In this document: positions 1 to 12,399 of the stretch, piece by piece
How positions within the stretch are numbered: the stretch's first letter is position 1
Layout of the letters: each line of letters opens with the position of its first letter
DNA from: Elymus sibiricus
Lineage: Eukaryota > Streptophyta > Magnoliopsida > Poales > Poaceae
DNA length: 64,000 bases
Reading direction: 5' to 3'
NCBI GenBank assembly: GCA_039707655.1
Contig: CM077672.1
Coordinates: forward strand, 354,932,031-354,996,030
Position numbers and translations under genes: made by a program
Notes under the pieces: model-generated
Databases searched by the model: none
Told to the model about the DNA's origin: nothing
What the model saw: the letters and a program-made list of their open reading frames with translations, nothing else

Positions 1-389
1 GGATCCCCCACCACCCCCCCATCGCTATCACCTCCCAACGCCTCCCACGCCCCCCTCGCCCACCCTTTCTCCCCAGCGGGTTGCCCAGCTTCTTCCCCAC
101 GAAAGAAAGGGGATCCCAGGCCATGAACCAAATCTTGTAGAGCTGCCATGGCAAAGCAATCAAGGTGAGGAGATTGATCAGAAAACAGCAAGGAGAGAGG
201 CTTACCAGGCAACACCATCAGGTAAGATCCTTCTACTCTCCCAAATCAAACCTTGTTCACTTTCCCTTGCCCTTTCCCTCTGAATCTCCCAAATCAAGTA
301 AAAAATCTCCATGATTGGAGGGAGAAGGAAGACCAAGCAAAGCACAAAGATGTGGATCTGATATCTGCATAACTGATTCACTTTCCCGT

Positions 390-770
390 GCAACTAGACC
401 ATGGTTTGAAACCAACTTTCACCTGGATGTGTGCAACAAACACACACAGGGAGAAGTTACAGCTTAGCAAAAAAGACTTGATGTAGTCCCTGTGCAACTA
501 AACATGGTTTGAAGCCAACTTTCACCTGGATGTGTGCAACAAACACACACAGGGATGAGTTGCAGAAAGCAAAAAAACTGTTGTAGTATCTGTGCAAATA
601 AGACCAATAATTGTGCAACTGATCATGGATTCTAGCCAACTTGGGCCTGGATGTGTGCAAATTGCAGATAGGAAAAAAACTGCTGTAGTATCTGTGCAAA
701 TAAGACCAATAATTGTGCAACTGATCATGGATTCTAGCCAACTTGTGCCTGGATGTGTGCAAATAAACAC
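390..770. repeat. Tandem array of about four ~100-bp units built on GTGCAAC
   Basis: Units near 403, 510, 592 and 694 share the pieces GTGCAACT, CATGG, CCAACTT, CCTGGATGTGTGCAA and TGTAGTATCT. The two last copies are nearly identical at a spacing of 102 bp. The array sits in the non-coding left part of the MULE, upstream of the transposase exons. Confidence 0.75.
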
Positions 771-1418
771 AATAAATCTGGGTGTGCCTGTGCAAAAACA
801 CCAGATGCTTTGTGCTACCACAAATGGATCCATGCCAACTTTTCCAGCAAATGTGTGCAACAGAAAACCATACCAGGCTAACAAACCATAGTAATCGTCA
901 CGCATATATTCTTGTCCCACACAAATTGCAAACCTATAGTGTAAAATATGTTCAATATACTAAAGTAAAAATAGAAAAGGCGATGAAAAACTATATTCTG
1001 TGATCCATATCTTCTTTCTTCTTTCATCTGAATCTGTCATCTGAATTGTAGCATCAAATTATGTGCAGAATGTACATCAGCTCCTTGCCAAACAAACCTG
1101 CACATCATTACAACAACAAAAAAATGTGAGAAAAACACTGAAGTAAAAATCCAGCGTTTTATCTCTGCAACCTATTTACTGCAAAATGTACAACATACAT
1201 AACCACTCTGTGCAAATAAAAGTGGCAGACCTGTTATAAATAGATTTTGAAAAAAATACGGAGTTTGTGCAACTAACAATGTCATACTGGTGTGCAACTA
1301 CTTAGGATTGTGTCATTGCATAAAACAAATTGTTTGTAACACTCTTTGATGATTAAATTGATGATTTCCCTTCCATCTTTTTTATGTGCAGGGTGTGTGT
1401 AGCGGGAGCAAAAGAAAG

Positions 1419-4400
1419 ATGATTGATCTTAATGAGTTGCCTCCTGATCTCAATGAGCTTCCTCACGATATGAATCACCAGCAACCCGACATACCACCAG
1501 GAGCTAATGCTGATTATGGGACAGAAAATGTGCGCTCTGTTTATTGCATGCAGCAAAGTCTTGGGCATAATCCTATGGGCCATGAACATGTGCCAGGGCA
1601 GTCATCAGGCCGTGGTGTCCCTGTAGTGGTGTCTTTGCAGTCAGAGAGCCATACTCTAAATGACACGGGCACCACGGCAGATGTTGCTGGTCCAACCAGG
1701 ACTGAACTAGGAGCTGGGGCTGTTGACGGTGCTATACAAGGAGAAGGAGAGGATGAGGCTGGGTCTCAGCCCATGGAACCCTATGTTGGCATGAGGTTTG
1801 ATAGCCTTCAAGTTGCTAAGGATCATTACAACAGCTATGCCCTACGGTTGGGTTTCTCTATCAAGATGAACACCTCGAGGCGGACACCTTACACAAATGA
1901 ATTGGTAAAACAGCAGTTTTGTTGCAACAAGTATAAGAAGCCCAAAGTAGATGATGGAGGAGCAGAGACTGCTCCTGTCCTGGATCCTATACCAGATCCA
2001 AAAGCTGTTGTTGGTGATGAGGAAATGGAAGATGAACCGCCGATCTTTAATGAAGAGGAGACTGATCCCAAAAAGAGAAAGAAGAAACGGAAATGCGAGA
2101 CAATAAAGCAGACTGAATGCAAAGCAAAAATGTTGGTGAAGCTGATAGATGGGCGATGGGAGGTGACACACTTTGTTCGTGACCACAACCATCCTTTGGT
2201 GAACAAACCTTCATTGTCCAAATACTTGAGATCTCACCAAGGCATTTCTGTGGATGAAAAGGAATTTTTGCGTATCTTGTACAATTGCAACTTGAGTACA
2301 GGTGTGTTTCTATATTTCTTATAGAATTAAGTTTCTCTCTAGACAGTCTAGTGTGCAACTGCTATGGTACTGGTGTGCAACTAAAATGACTTCAGTGTGC
2401 AACTAAAAAAAGGTCTTGTTTCCAACTTCACATGTAGGACACCAGGTTGTTGTAGTATGGCACTTCTGTGCAACTATAAAGCCTTCAGTGTGCAACTAAA
2501 AAAAGTCCTGATTGCAACTTCATTACTTGCACACTAGGTTGCTGTACAGGTAGATTAGTGTGCAACTACTATGGTACTTATGTGCAACTAGAATGCCTTC
2601 ATTGTGCAACTAAACAATGTCTTGTGTCCAACTTCACGTGTTTTAAAGCTGCAGCTAGCTGTCCATTTTCTGCAATTATCCTCTGTGCCAACACATGTCC
2701 TTTTACTGTGCAACTGGGTGTGTGCATTCATGCAACTAAAAAGTATATTGTTTTCTTTTGTATTATGTAGGACGTATGATGCATATAATGGCAGAATTCT
2801 ATGGATCTGAGTTGATGGTGCCGTTCGGACCAAAGGCAATAACAAATCTATGTAGAAGTTTCCGTAAAGATGACACAAAGGAGGGTGACATGATTGAGAC
2901 AATTGCGCACTTCAAGGAGATACAGAAAACCGATCCAGAATTCTTCTATAAGGTAAAATATGATGAAGAGGACAGAGTTGTCAACATATTTTGGGTGGAT
3001 GGCTTAGCTCGAAAAGCTTATGCGGAGGCGTACCATGATTGTATATCGTTTGACACCACCTACATGACCAACATGTATAATATGCCTTTTGCGCCGTTCA
3101 TTGGAATCAACCGTCATGGCCAATCTTTCATGTTGGGTTGCGCGTTTGTGAGGCAAGAGTTGGCATCAAGCTTTGCTTGAGTCTTCCAAACATTCCTAGA
3201 GGCTATGGATGGCAAACCTCCTGATAACTTCATAACCGATCAGGATGTTGCGATGAAGCAGTCAATAGAGAGCATCTTTCCCACCACCGTGCATCGTTGT
3301 TGTCGATGGCACATCATGAAAAAGGCTCAAGAAAAGGTTGGTTGGCTGTTGTGCCAGAATCCAGGGCTGTCTGATGATTTCAACTACTGTGTTGATTTCA
3401 GCTTCACTCCAGAAGAGTTTGAGCAGAATTGGGTTGGGTTAATGATGAAGTACGAGGCAATTACACACACACGCACACACTTTGAGAAGTTGTATGAATA
3501 CAGGGAAACTTGGGTGCCATGCTACTTCAAACACAGGTTCTTCCCCTTCCTACAGTCTACACAGCGGAGTGAGGGGTTCAACGCTGTCCTAAAAAGATAT
3601 GTGAACCCACACAACTCAATCCTGAACTTTGTCAAGCAATATGAAAATATTCAGACCCACATCCTTGCCAATGAAGGCTGCAATGATTACAGGACAGAAC
3701 GCCTTGAGATCGAGCTTACAAAACCTACACTAGAGACCTTTATTGCAAGTTCCGAGAAGAGTTTGAGCTGATTGGACGTTATAATGCGTTCCAAGTTGGT
3801 GCTGAGATTTTTGAGCTCAGACCGAACCAGGAACTAGTTGCCAAATATGGTTCTAGAAACTACTTGGTGCAGGCAAAGGTGGATAAGGGTTTCTATTTGT
3901 GTGAGTGCTGCAAAATGAATAAAAATGGCATGCTCTGTTGCCACATCCTCAAGGTGTTCAACCATCTTGGAGTTGACATTATACCGGATAGGTACATGCT
4001 CCGACGGTGGACACCTACTGCTGTCCCTAGTGCCCCAGGTGCCGGGTATGAGCCACCGAATGAAATGCCTCCACAATCAAAGAAGCGGATAAGGGGGAGA
4101 AACATGACAGTGGATTTTCAAAAACTAGCCAAGTTTGCAAGTGGCTCTGATGCAGCACAGGCCATTGTCTACAAGCATATGCGCGGAGCACGTACCGAAA
4201 TCACTCACCTCAACAAGTCCAAGAAAAAGAAAAAACCGGCTACTGCTACCGGGCCATCAGATGATGGCAACCCTCGAGGACCTCCTCCACTACCTGGCCC
4301 TACACGGCATGCTCCGCCACCTCCTCCCCCGCCTGGCCCAACAAGCAGTGCCCCACCGCCTCCTCCCAATGGCCCTACAGGCAGTGCTCCAGGACCTCAT

Positions 4401-5038
4401 CATACAGGTGATTACCTGCCCCAACTCCCCAACTAACTACATGTATAATTTCAGTTTCACACAGCATGGTGCCCAGTTGTACAGAACATACTAATCAGTT
4501 GCGCAGGCACGAAAACTCATTCAGCCTACACGCACCACCACAAATCCTGTTATGCACGCTATGTTAGCTCGAGAAAAAACATGAACCACTAACTTCTTTT
4601 TACTGCTTTGGCTATAGGTCATTACCAGCCAACTACCGCGACAAGCCGTGCTCCTACAGGTTTTCTTTTCAACTAAACTTGCACACAGCACCCACTTAGT
4701 TGCACAGCATGAGCTGTGTGGTTGCACAGAACAGCACTCCTGGTTGCACAAGACTAACCTTTTTATCATTATTACCCCCTACAGGTCATTATACACAACC
4801 TCATGCTCGTCCAGCACCCGCGCACACTGGTCCTACTGCCCCAATAGAGGCTACATCCCCTGCACAAGCCTCTGATGATTTTGTGCCCAGGGATCCCCCA
4901 AGGTTGACTACAAAGGGGAGGGCGAAGAGTAGATGGTACAAATCGGCGCTGGAGCTACACCCAAAGAAGAAAAACAAATGCAGCCACTGCCAATCTACAG
5001 AGCACACTGCTGGTGGATGCAAACTGAGGCTGCTGTGA
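1419..5038 (+). pseudogene. FAR1/FHY3-type MULE transposase, broken
   Basis: Exons read from splice sites are about 1391-2301 (first ATG 1419), 2771-4407, 4618-4659 and 4785-5038; a further upstream exon is possible. In order the protein shows a FAR1 DNA-binding domain (from EPYVGMRFDSL), a MULE transposase core with the expected acidic residues (D in SFDTTYM, D in ITDQDVAM, E in QRSEGFNAV), a SWIM zinc finger (CECC...CCHILKVF), a proline-rich stretch and a C-terminal CCHC-like knuckle (CSHCQSTEHTAGGC). Lesions: an in-frame TGA at 3178-3180 where relatives carry Trp (FAWVFQTFLEAM is expected there), and a one-base frameshift near 3732, after LETF, before the frame that reads FREEFELIGRYN. The two small 3' exons both begin GTCATTA. 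The reading is a decayed transposase, not a domesticated FAR1 gene. Confidence 0.85.
2340..2640. repeat. Intronic GTGCAACT tandem repeats (~3 units)
   Basis: Inside the intron between the first and second listed transposase exons, three imperfect units of roughly 115 bp repeat the order GTGCAACT..ATGGTACT / GTGCAACT..TGCCTTCA / GTGCAACTAAA..GTC / CCAACTTCA. It is the same word family as the other non-coding parts of this element. Confidence 0.65.
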
Positions 5039-5228
5039 TTATCTTGCATCGTTGTATGGAGAAGGAAAAGGAAAATAATGATGGTTTTTGAGCAATGTTG
5101 GCTCCAAGGGGACATATTCAGTATCTATGCTTTCTTTTCTCTAAGTTGTTTTCCTTGAATTAGTTTATGGAGGGTGTAATGGCTACTATTTGTGCCTTTG
5201 TTGGCAAAGAGTTTGAATTTCAGTTGTT

Positions 5229-5362
5229 GAACAGTTGTATGCCCAGTGCTCCTAATGTGTGCCAACAAAGTGCTGACAGAATGTGCAACAGAATTAGTAC
5301 TAGCGTGCCAATAAAGTGCTGACAGAATGTGCAACAGAATTAGTACTAGCGTGCAACTTTCT
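5229..5362. repeat. Short tandem duplication between the two MULE genes
   Basis: The stretch with AAAGTGCTGACAGAATGTGC followed by AACAGAATTAGTACTAGCG occurs twice in a row at about 53-bp spacing, in the gap between the convergent transposase and protease genes. It again includes GTGCAAC words. Confidence 0.6.
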
Positions 5363-5459
5363 GTGCAATTTGTGCAAACAAACAAATCATTGAAGAAGTA
5401 AACTTCGACACAATTTCTACTCAATTGAGGGGGAGGATGCAGGATAGAAAGGTACTGAC

Positions 5460-8400
5460 CTAGTCCTTCTCGTATCTCAGCAACTTCCTCCAAGGGGCGG
5501 AGTTGCGCTCACTTGTGACCCAATTATAGGCCAATGTCTTCCTGATGTTGAGTACTTCCTTGGGATCATAGTTGGGTAGTAGGCTACCATTCCAATCAGT
5601 AGCATTCAGCACTGCGAACAAACCGCACTCATTGCTGCAGGAAAAAAAGTGGCACAGAAATTAAAAATCCAATGATTATGTATTATGTTCCACTGTGCAA
5701 CTAATGATGTTCCACTGTGCAACTGGCTATATTATCCCGTGCAAATTCTAAAAATGAATAAATGTGTCTGTGCAACTAATTGTGTGTTTGGAAACAAATA
5801 ATTATTTAAAAAGAATTGTACATCTAGAAAAATTAAAAACTGAAGATTGTTGGGAAAATTTGAGAAGAATGGCATGCTTCTTGTCTTACTTCGCAAGCTG
5901 CTTCGGTACATCGATGTCAATAATCTGGAAGTGCTCAATGCTGGACTTGGGGTAATGCTTCCTCCATAGCATTCGTACTACCCCCGCGATGGTAGAGGCG
6001 GTGTTCATCAACTCAATGTCATCTAGCTTCCTACTTGAATCAAGAACTTCGAATCGTTCATCCCTCAAGTTGACATTGAAGACCCAATAGTGCCTGCTTC
6101 CTTTGGGGTGATCTGCACACATGAACAAAAAACCATTCAGATACAAACATTTTAGGTAATAGTAAAAAATGGTGAGGTTAACAGGTTGTCAGAAAATAGT
6201 TGTGTTCATGCCAACTAGTAGCTGTATCATGTGCAACTGAACATGCTGTGAGTGCCAACTAAAAGAAGGATAATGTGCAGACAGCACTGACCATGTCTTG
6301 TTTGTCAAGTCGGTTCTTGTATTCAAATCTTTTGTTTATGTCAGACACATTGTAGATTCCTTGCTGTAATTTCGCCTGCAGAAAAGATAAACATGTGGCA
6401 AACTCCTTATTAGATAAAAAGAAACACTGAAGTGGTCAATAAAAATTTAAAGCAAGTGATACATGGATGAAAAATGGTACAAAAAGAAGAGGGAAAAAGT
6501 TTTAAAAAATCTTACAGACAGCCTCAGTGGCATAATGATCTTCTTTGACCCTGCTGGCAAGTTTTTGATGATGTGTATGATTGCAATCTCAATAACCATG
6601 CTTGACAGCCATTGAAGAGGCTTCATGGAATCGACTAACTCCTTGAGAGAAATGTAGAAACCATCATAGTTGACTATCTCAGGGCTGATAAATTTAAAAA
6701 TATAAAAAAAGGACAATTTGAAGGGTCAGTGAAAAAAAATTGTGTATTAAACAAAAAGATAAGAGTGTGCAACTAAAAGCCCTGTTCTGTGCAACATGCT
6801 CTGCTTTGGTGTGCAACTAAGTGGATGCTATTGTGCAACTGAAATATGGATAGACTGTGTGGATTGATTTACCTGGTGGCATGATCATTTGCTCCTGGAT
6901 GATGTCTAACCCAATACACGAGGGCAGCGTAAAGCCTGTTGATTGCTTCAGTACCGTTGAACGTCTTCTTTCTGTTATAATCAATGAATGGGGACCTTTG
7001 ACATGCTCCGGGCCTTATTACCCTCCTCTGTCTTCGTGCGACAGGTGGTCCTGAAGAACTGCTCGTGCCACCTTCTGCTTCTCCGCAAATCGGGGTGTGG
7101 TAACTGTCTGGTGATGCAGCATTTGGAAGGTGAGCTAATCCCTTACCAGCAGCAGCACATGCTTCGTTAGCTGTTGCTGATTCCAAGTCATCCTCATCTA
7201 TGACAACCAGAGTGGCTTCTCCTGTTTGTGCTGCTGGAGCAGGTGCTGCAAGAGGCTCGGTGATACCATCTAGACCCAGGTCAAAACTGGGTGCATCGCA
7301 ATACCCGTCGCCATGATAGGTGTATGAGCTTGATCTGCGTATGGGTTGATGGCTCAGGGCCCCTGCTTGCGGCACATTTACTGCTGCATCATTGGCTGAC
7401 TTGGTTCGCAAGAGTGTTGTAGTTGGCGGCCTAGGAGGCTTGCACTTGCTTACAATGTTGAACACCTCCTCTTGTGTTAATGTGCACTAAAGATCAGCTC
7501 TTGGTGATGCGGGCTTGCTTGGCTGCTGTGTGTTAGCTCTTGGAGATGGCAGTTGGGCAGATTGATCACCTCCTTTCACATTTGGCATTGAACTAGCTCT
7601 AGGAGTTGCCACCTTGGGCTCTGCAGTTGCAGTGGTGGCTTCCTGAGTAACAGTTGAAGTTTTGACTGTGACCACGCTGCTAATTGACACTTCAGTTGGC
7701 ACAGTAGTAGCTGCAGTTGGCATCTTTCCAACCTCAGTTGGCAGCAAGCTGGCTGAACTTGGCACTCCTGCATCGATTGCCATGACACGTTGTTCTGGCT
7801 CCTGTCTGAACCCCACAACTTTTGTGGCCTCTTCCCCCTTTGTGCCCTTGGCAAACTTAACAATCTTTTTCTGCTTAGCTGGTTGAGGTGGGAGCGCTGA
7901 CAGAGGGGTCTTCCCCTTGAATTGTTGAACTCCTGGAATAGTTGTAGGCTGAACATGCATGGCTGTCCCCTGTTCAGTAGTGTTTGGCTCTCTGTTCACA
8001 GCAGTTGGCACCAAGTCAGCAGCGGAGGTAGCTTCCTTCTCCACATTTATCTCATCATTTTCGCTCAACACCTGTTGCTTGGTTTCAGCCAACTTCAAGT
8101 TCTTCTTCATCGAAAGTGTCTTGCGCTTCTGGACCACAAGAGGATTTGCCGCGGATGTTGCCTTCCTCTTGCTATAGCTTAGTTCAGGAATGCTGTCCAA
8201 TAATTCCTTGTATTTTGACTTTGAGGGATACCAGTCGAGACCCTTTGCTGCTTCCTTCATTTCAACTTCGCTCTTTTCATACTGGCTTAAAAGAAACAGC
8301 TTCTGATCAAGGGCAAAATCATTCTTCTCAAACATCTCTTGACAATCAAAGTTTGGGACAGGGAAGGTGGTTGGCAAAGCTGGCTCCAAATTGCAAAGCT

Positions 8401-11400
8401 TGAACAAATCAACGCTCCCCTGAGACTCCGCTTCATCATTTTTCTTTGACTTTGGCAAATCATCATCTTTCCAGCAAGTTTTCTCCATCCACAAGTGTAG
8501 TGTGGTCTTACTGTTCATTGAGTTGCTGCTGCTGCCAGGATTGTCAGTGCTGCTAGCCCCCCTAGTTGTGTTGCCGCCTGTACCCCCAGAACCAGGGCCC
8601 TTGTCAACATCATCATCGCCGCTGTCGCTGTCTCCATTGGACCCCCCCTCTCACTTGATCATCACGGTCAGCATCCTCCTCTTCTTCATCATCATCTACT
8701 TCCCCCTCATTGCCATCAACTCCTGCACTCTGTTGCCCCTCTTCATCATTGTCTCCGTCATCATCTTTGTCCTCCTCCTCTTTGTCATCCTCTTCTTTGT
8801 CATCCTCTTCTTTCTCCTCTTCTTCTTCCTCCTCCTCTGATTCATCTTCTTCTTCTTTGCCATCCTCTTCTTTCTCCTCCTCTTCTTCGTCCTCCTCCTC
8901 TGATTCATCCTCATCTTCATCATCATCATCATCTCCATCATCTTGTGATGTTTCCATTTCATCATCCTCTTCCGACTCCTCTTCAACAAACTCTTCTTCT
9001 TCTCTAGATGCATCCCGTCTCTTTCTTTGTCGAATACGGTGTGACCTTCCGGTTTCCATTGATGGCTGCTGTATATAGGGATCAATATCTGGTTCCTCCT
9101 CATCGATCTTGACAAGAGCTTCAATAAAGTTGCCCACCTGTTCAGTTACTGACTTGCACAGATCATGAACCATTTTTGCAATCTTTGCCTTTTTCTGCAT
9201 CATTGAAAAACAAAAACACATGCGGGGAAACACAAATCAGTACTGTTTCGATTAAAACATCTAAATATGGTGCAACTGGATGCACTCCTTTATGCAACTT
9301 TAAAAAAAGGTCGTCTCTGAAAACCTACCTACGGATTGTAGGTTAGTGGTAACTTGGATGCCACAAATGCTTCAGCTTGCAACATACCGCCAAACAGTGG
9401 TGTCTGCTCTGTGCCTCTATACTCCTCTTTAAGCTGATGTGAAAAAAAAGAACAAGGTTATCAAACTGAATTGGCATGGGGAGAAAAAAATGGTTATGAT
9501 CTGTGCAACTACAAGCATTGTTGTGGCAACTGGTGTCAACATATGTCCAACTGCACAAAGCAAAAACTGTGCAACCACATGACATAAAATGTTTCTGCCA
9601 ACTTATGTCAATATCTGTGCAACCAGACAAGTAAAATTGTGCAACTCAAACAGATGTTGTGCCAAAGTGATATGAACATATGTGCAGCTGCCAAAAAAGA
9701 TAAAAACTGTGCAACTACAGGCATTGTTGTGCCAACTGATCACAACATAGCTGAGCAGACATGAATAAACTTAAAAAAGCACCGTTGAAAAAAAGCAAGA
9801 GAACTCACTTGTAAATTGCCGAACACACCAGGAGAGACCAAGTCCTTCTTGATCACCTTGGCAATTAGATTGCTATCCCATGCATTCGCTCGTATGGCGC
9901 AATTGCTTACTGGGACATCATGAACAAGCGCATCAAGGTATAGGATCTGCCACACAACAAAAAAGAAAACTTGAGTAATTAGGAGGAAATTTCAAAAACT
10001 ATAACTGCAAAAAGAAGAAAAACACATGGAAGTACTGATTTTCACTCACCACCAAGTGATATAAGCAGCAACAAACGGTTTGCTTGTCCTGGCCCATGTT
10101 TCGGAAAGCTTCATTTATGTGTTCTGCTACAAATAGGCATATGTTTGTGTTCTTCAACATTTCATGATCTAACACAAGTCCGTAGCACTTTGGGCTCAGC
10201 TTTAGGGCCGTTGTTGGTTCTAGAAAGGTACTGAATGCAACTGCAAGCCAGGCGATAAAGAATGTGTCATCAACTTTTCCCTTCATATCCTCAATCATCT
10301 TGCACCAGGTACTGATCTTGGGATGAGTATTTCCAGTAATGTTGAAAGTCTCTCTGAATCTTCTAGTTGCATCCTTATCAACTACATATCTGACTTTTTG
10401 ACCCCTGTTTGGGAGATCAAATACCCTGTGCACACTGTCAGCATCAACACGGATCCTCCCCCTGCCTGGAACACCATTTCAGAGCTTTCCGGCTTGTAGC
10501 ACTGCACTAGATATTTCGCGAGATCCTCTGGAAGTGTCTCTGCTAGGTTCAAGATACCCCCAAACAACCTTGTACATAAATCAGACTTCTGCAATGGGGT
10601 TAGCTTGCTGTTGAACTTAGCAAACCGCCCTGGTGATGCCCTTATCCTGCCCGCTTGTGATGGTCGATCCGCATCTTCCCCTGCATCCCCTTCAACTCCT
10701 TCACCGCTGCCCTGTTGATGAGAAGAATAACATTGAACACAAAACAATTAGCCTAAAAAAACTAGGAAAACCCACAAGGTGAATATAATAAATGACTTAA
10801 ATGAATACAGCAAAAAGGAGGGGCAACTGCTTGGTTAAATTTATATAAACAGAAAATGGTTTATATTTTGATAACTACAGGTGGTTATAATAAAAAGTAG
10901 ACTTGACCTGACAACTACAGGCTAGATTTTGTGCAACTACAATCATGATATTGCCAAAAAAAACAGCAACATAAAAAAAAAGGTTTGCAAACCGTTCAAA
11001 AGCTCATAAACCCAAAGTTATACCCTCATACCTTAGCATCTGCTGCAGAAGATGAGGCAGCTCCTCCAGCAACTCCTGCCTGCAACATGGTGGTAAAAAC
11101 CACATGTAAAACATGGAGGATACCAACTGATATAAAACTATTCTGCAACTATTAAAGAAGAGCATGCCAACTCATGTCAAGTTCTTCTGCAAATACTCTT
11201 TTTAGAAAAAGATGACTAATCATGTCAACTACAAGATGGTTATTGTGCAACTACAACAGTTGGTGATGCCAACAGCTACATAATTCATCTGCAACTATGT
11301 GAGAAAAACTCATATTCAAGGGTCTAATTACCTTAGTAGGTACTGCAGAAGATGATGCAGCTCCCCCAGCAACTGCTCCACGTCTACTCCGCTTTACAAC

Positions 11401-11749
11401 GCGAAACTGATCAACACCCTAAGAATAAAAAAAATGTGCATGGGGAAAACAAGATTAATTATATGCCCCACAAACCAAAACAGATGGTTATGTCTTGAGC
11501 ATGACACTTACCTCATCTCCCTCTCCCTGCACAACACTACGGGCAGAGCGTGGCTGACGTTCAGCAGCACGCTTCAAGTTCCGGCGAGAGGGCCGATTTG
11601 CAGAACCCTAATTAAGCAAGCAAAAAAAAGCATATAAGCATACAGGGACAAGATGTAAAAAACAAAAAATGATAAAAATACTCAAAGAGACAAAAAATGA
11701 AAAATACATCTTCTTCATTGCCATCTGCATCTCCTCCTATTATAACCAT
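5460..11749 (-). pseudogene. Ulp1-like (C48) cysteine protease gene of the MULE, broken
   Basis: Twelve exons can be read on the - strand: 11749-11708, 11607-11512, 11418-11332, 11079-11032, 10711-10050, 9946-9809, 9433-9329, 9194-6873, 6684-6516, 6375-6292, about 6112-5890, and 5634-5460 (stop TAG). The large exon encodes a long Asp/Glu-rich tract. The 3' exons hold the protease: His in SRHYWVF, Asp in EVLDSS and Cys in NECGLFAV, the order expected for Ulp1 SUMO-protease folds. Lesions: a one-base deletion near 10,468, a TAG at the end of exon 7 (9329-9331, probably from CAG), a frameshift in the seven-C run 8642-8648, and an in-frame TAG at 7487-7489. The junction of exons 10 and 11 does not join in frame as read. 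Its role in transposition is unknown; Ulp1 domains are known passengers of plant MULEs. Confidence 0.8.
8660..8990 (-). repeat. Acidic codon repeat (CTC/TCT-rich on +)
   Basis: Runs of TCT, CTC and ATC triplets on the + strand encode a Glu/Asp-rich low-complexity region of the protease pseudogene on the - strand. Serine- and leucine-rich readings on the + strand are antisense shadows of it. Confidence 0.8.
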
Positions 11750-12105
11750 TTTTAGCCTGCGGAAAAAAGAAGAAAAAACCCCTAATAGTTAGAAGAAACG
11801 CAGGCAGACTAGTAAAGCATAAGTGATTGCTTTGAACTGCAAACCTCTACACAAATAACACAAACCACTGACACTGCCACCACCCTATTCACCTACAGAT
11901 TACTCCCCCTCACCCAAATCTTCGTTACGTCGTACACATCCAAAAAAAAACGCTTCGCAACAATAAACACAACTAAAACATTCAGTCAGACCAGTTGTTC
12001 CATTTAGAAGAAACTTGTTCAACAGCACCAAAAAAATTGACTAGCCAACTAATTCACTGAGGCAAAAAATAACTAGCCAAATAGTTAACTAAGGCAGCCA
12101 ACTAA

Positions 12106-12369
12106 GCAGGCCAACTTGTGCAACTGAACATCATATGGACAGCCAACTATAAGAAACAGGAAGCCAACTAATCAGGACAACTAGTGCAACTGCATAACAT
12201 ATGGACAACCAACTAGTATAGTGATGCAACCAACTGAGCAGGCCAACTTGTGCAACTGAACAGCATATGGACAACCAACTATAAGAAACAGGAAGCCAAC
12301 TAATCAGGACACCTAGTGCAACTGCAGAACATATGGACAACCAACTAGTATAGTGATGCAGCCAACTGA
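12106..12369. repeat. 132-bp tandem repeat, two copies, AACT-rich
   Basis: Copies at 12106-12237 and 12238-12369 both run through GGCCAACTTGTGCAACTGAAC, CATATGGACA, CAACTATAAGAAACAGGAAG and ends like CAACTAGTATAGTGATGC. They lie upstream of the first protease exon and belong to the GTGCAAC-rich DNA of the MULE. Confidence 0.75.
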
Positions 12370-12399
12370 GTAGAATTTTGTGCAACTAATCAAAAATCT

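Noticed and set aside
390..2760. Regularly spaced short repeats suggestive of a CRISPR-like array
   Set aside because: Spacing and repeat length vary, intervening pieces are themselves duplicated, and the context is a plant transposon.
8502..9078. Serine- and leucine-rich open frames on +
   Set aside because: They are antisense readings of the acidic triplet repeat in the - strand protease pseudogene.
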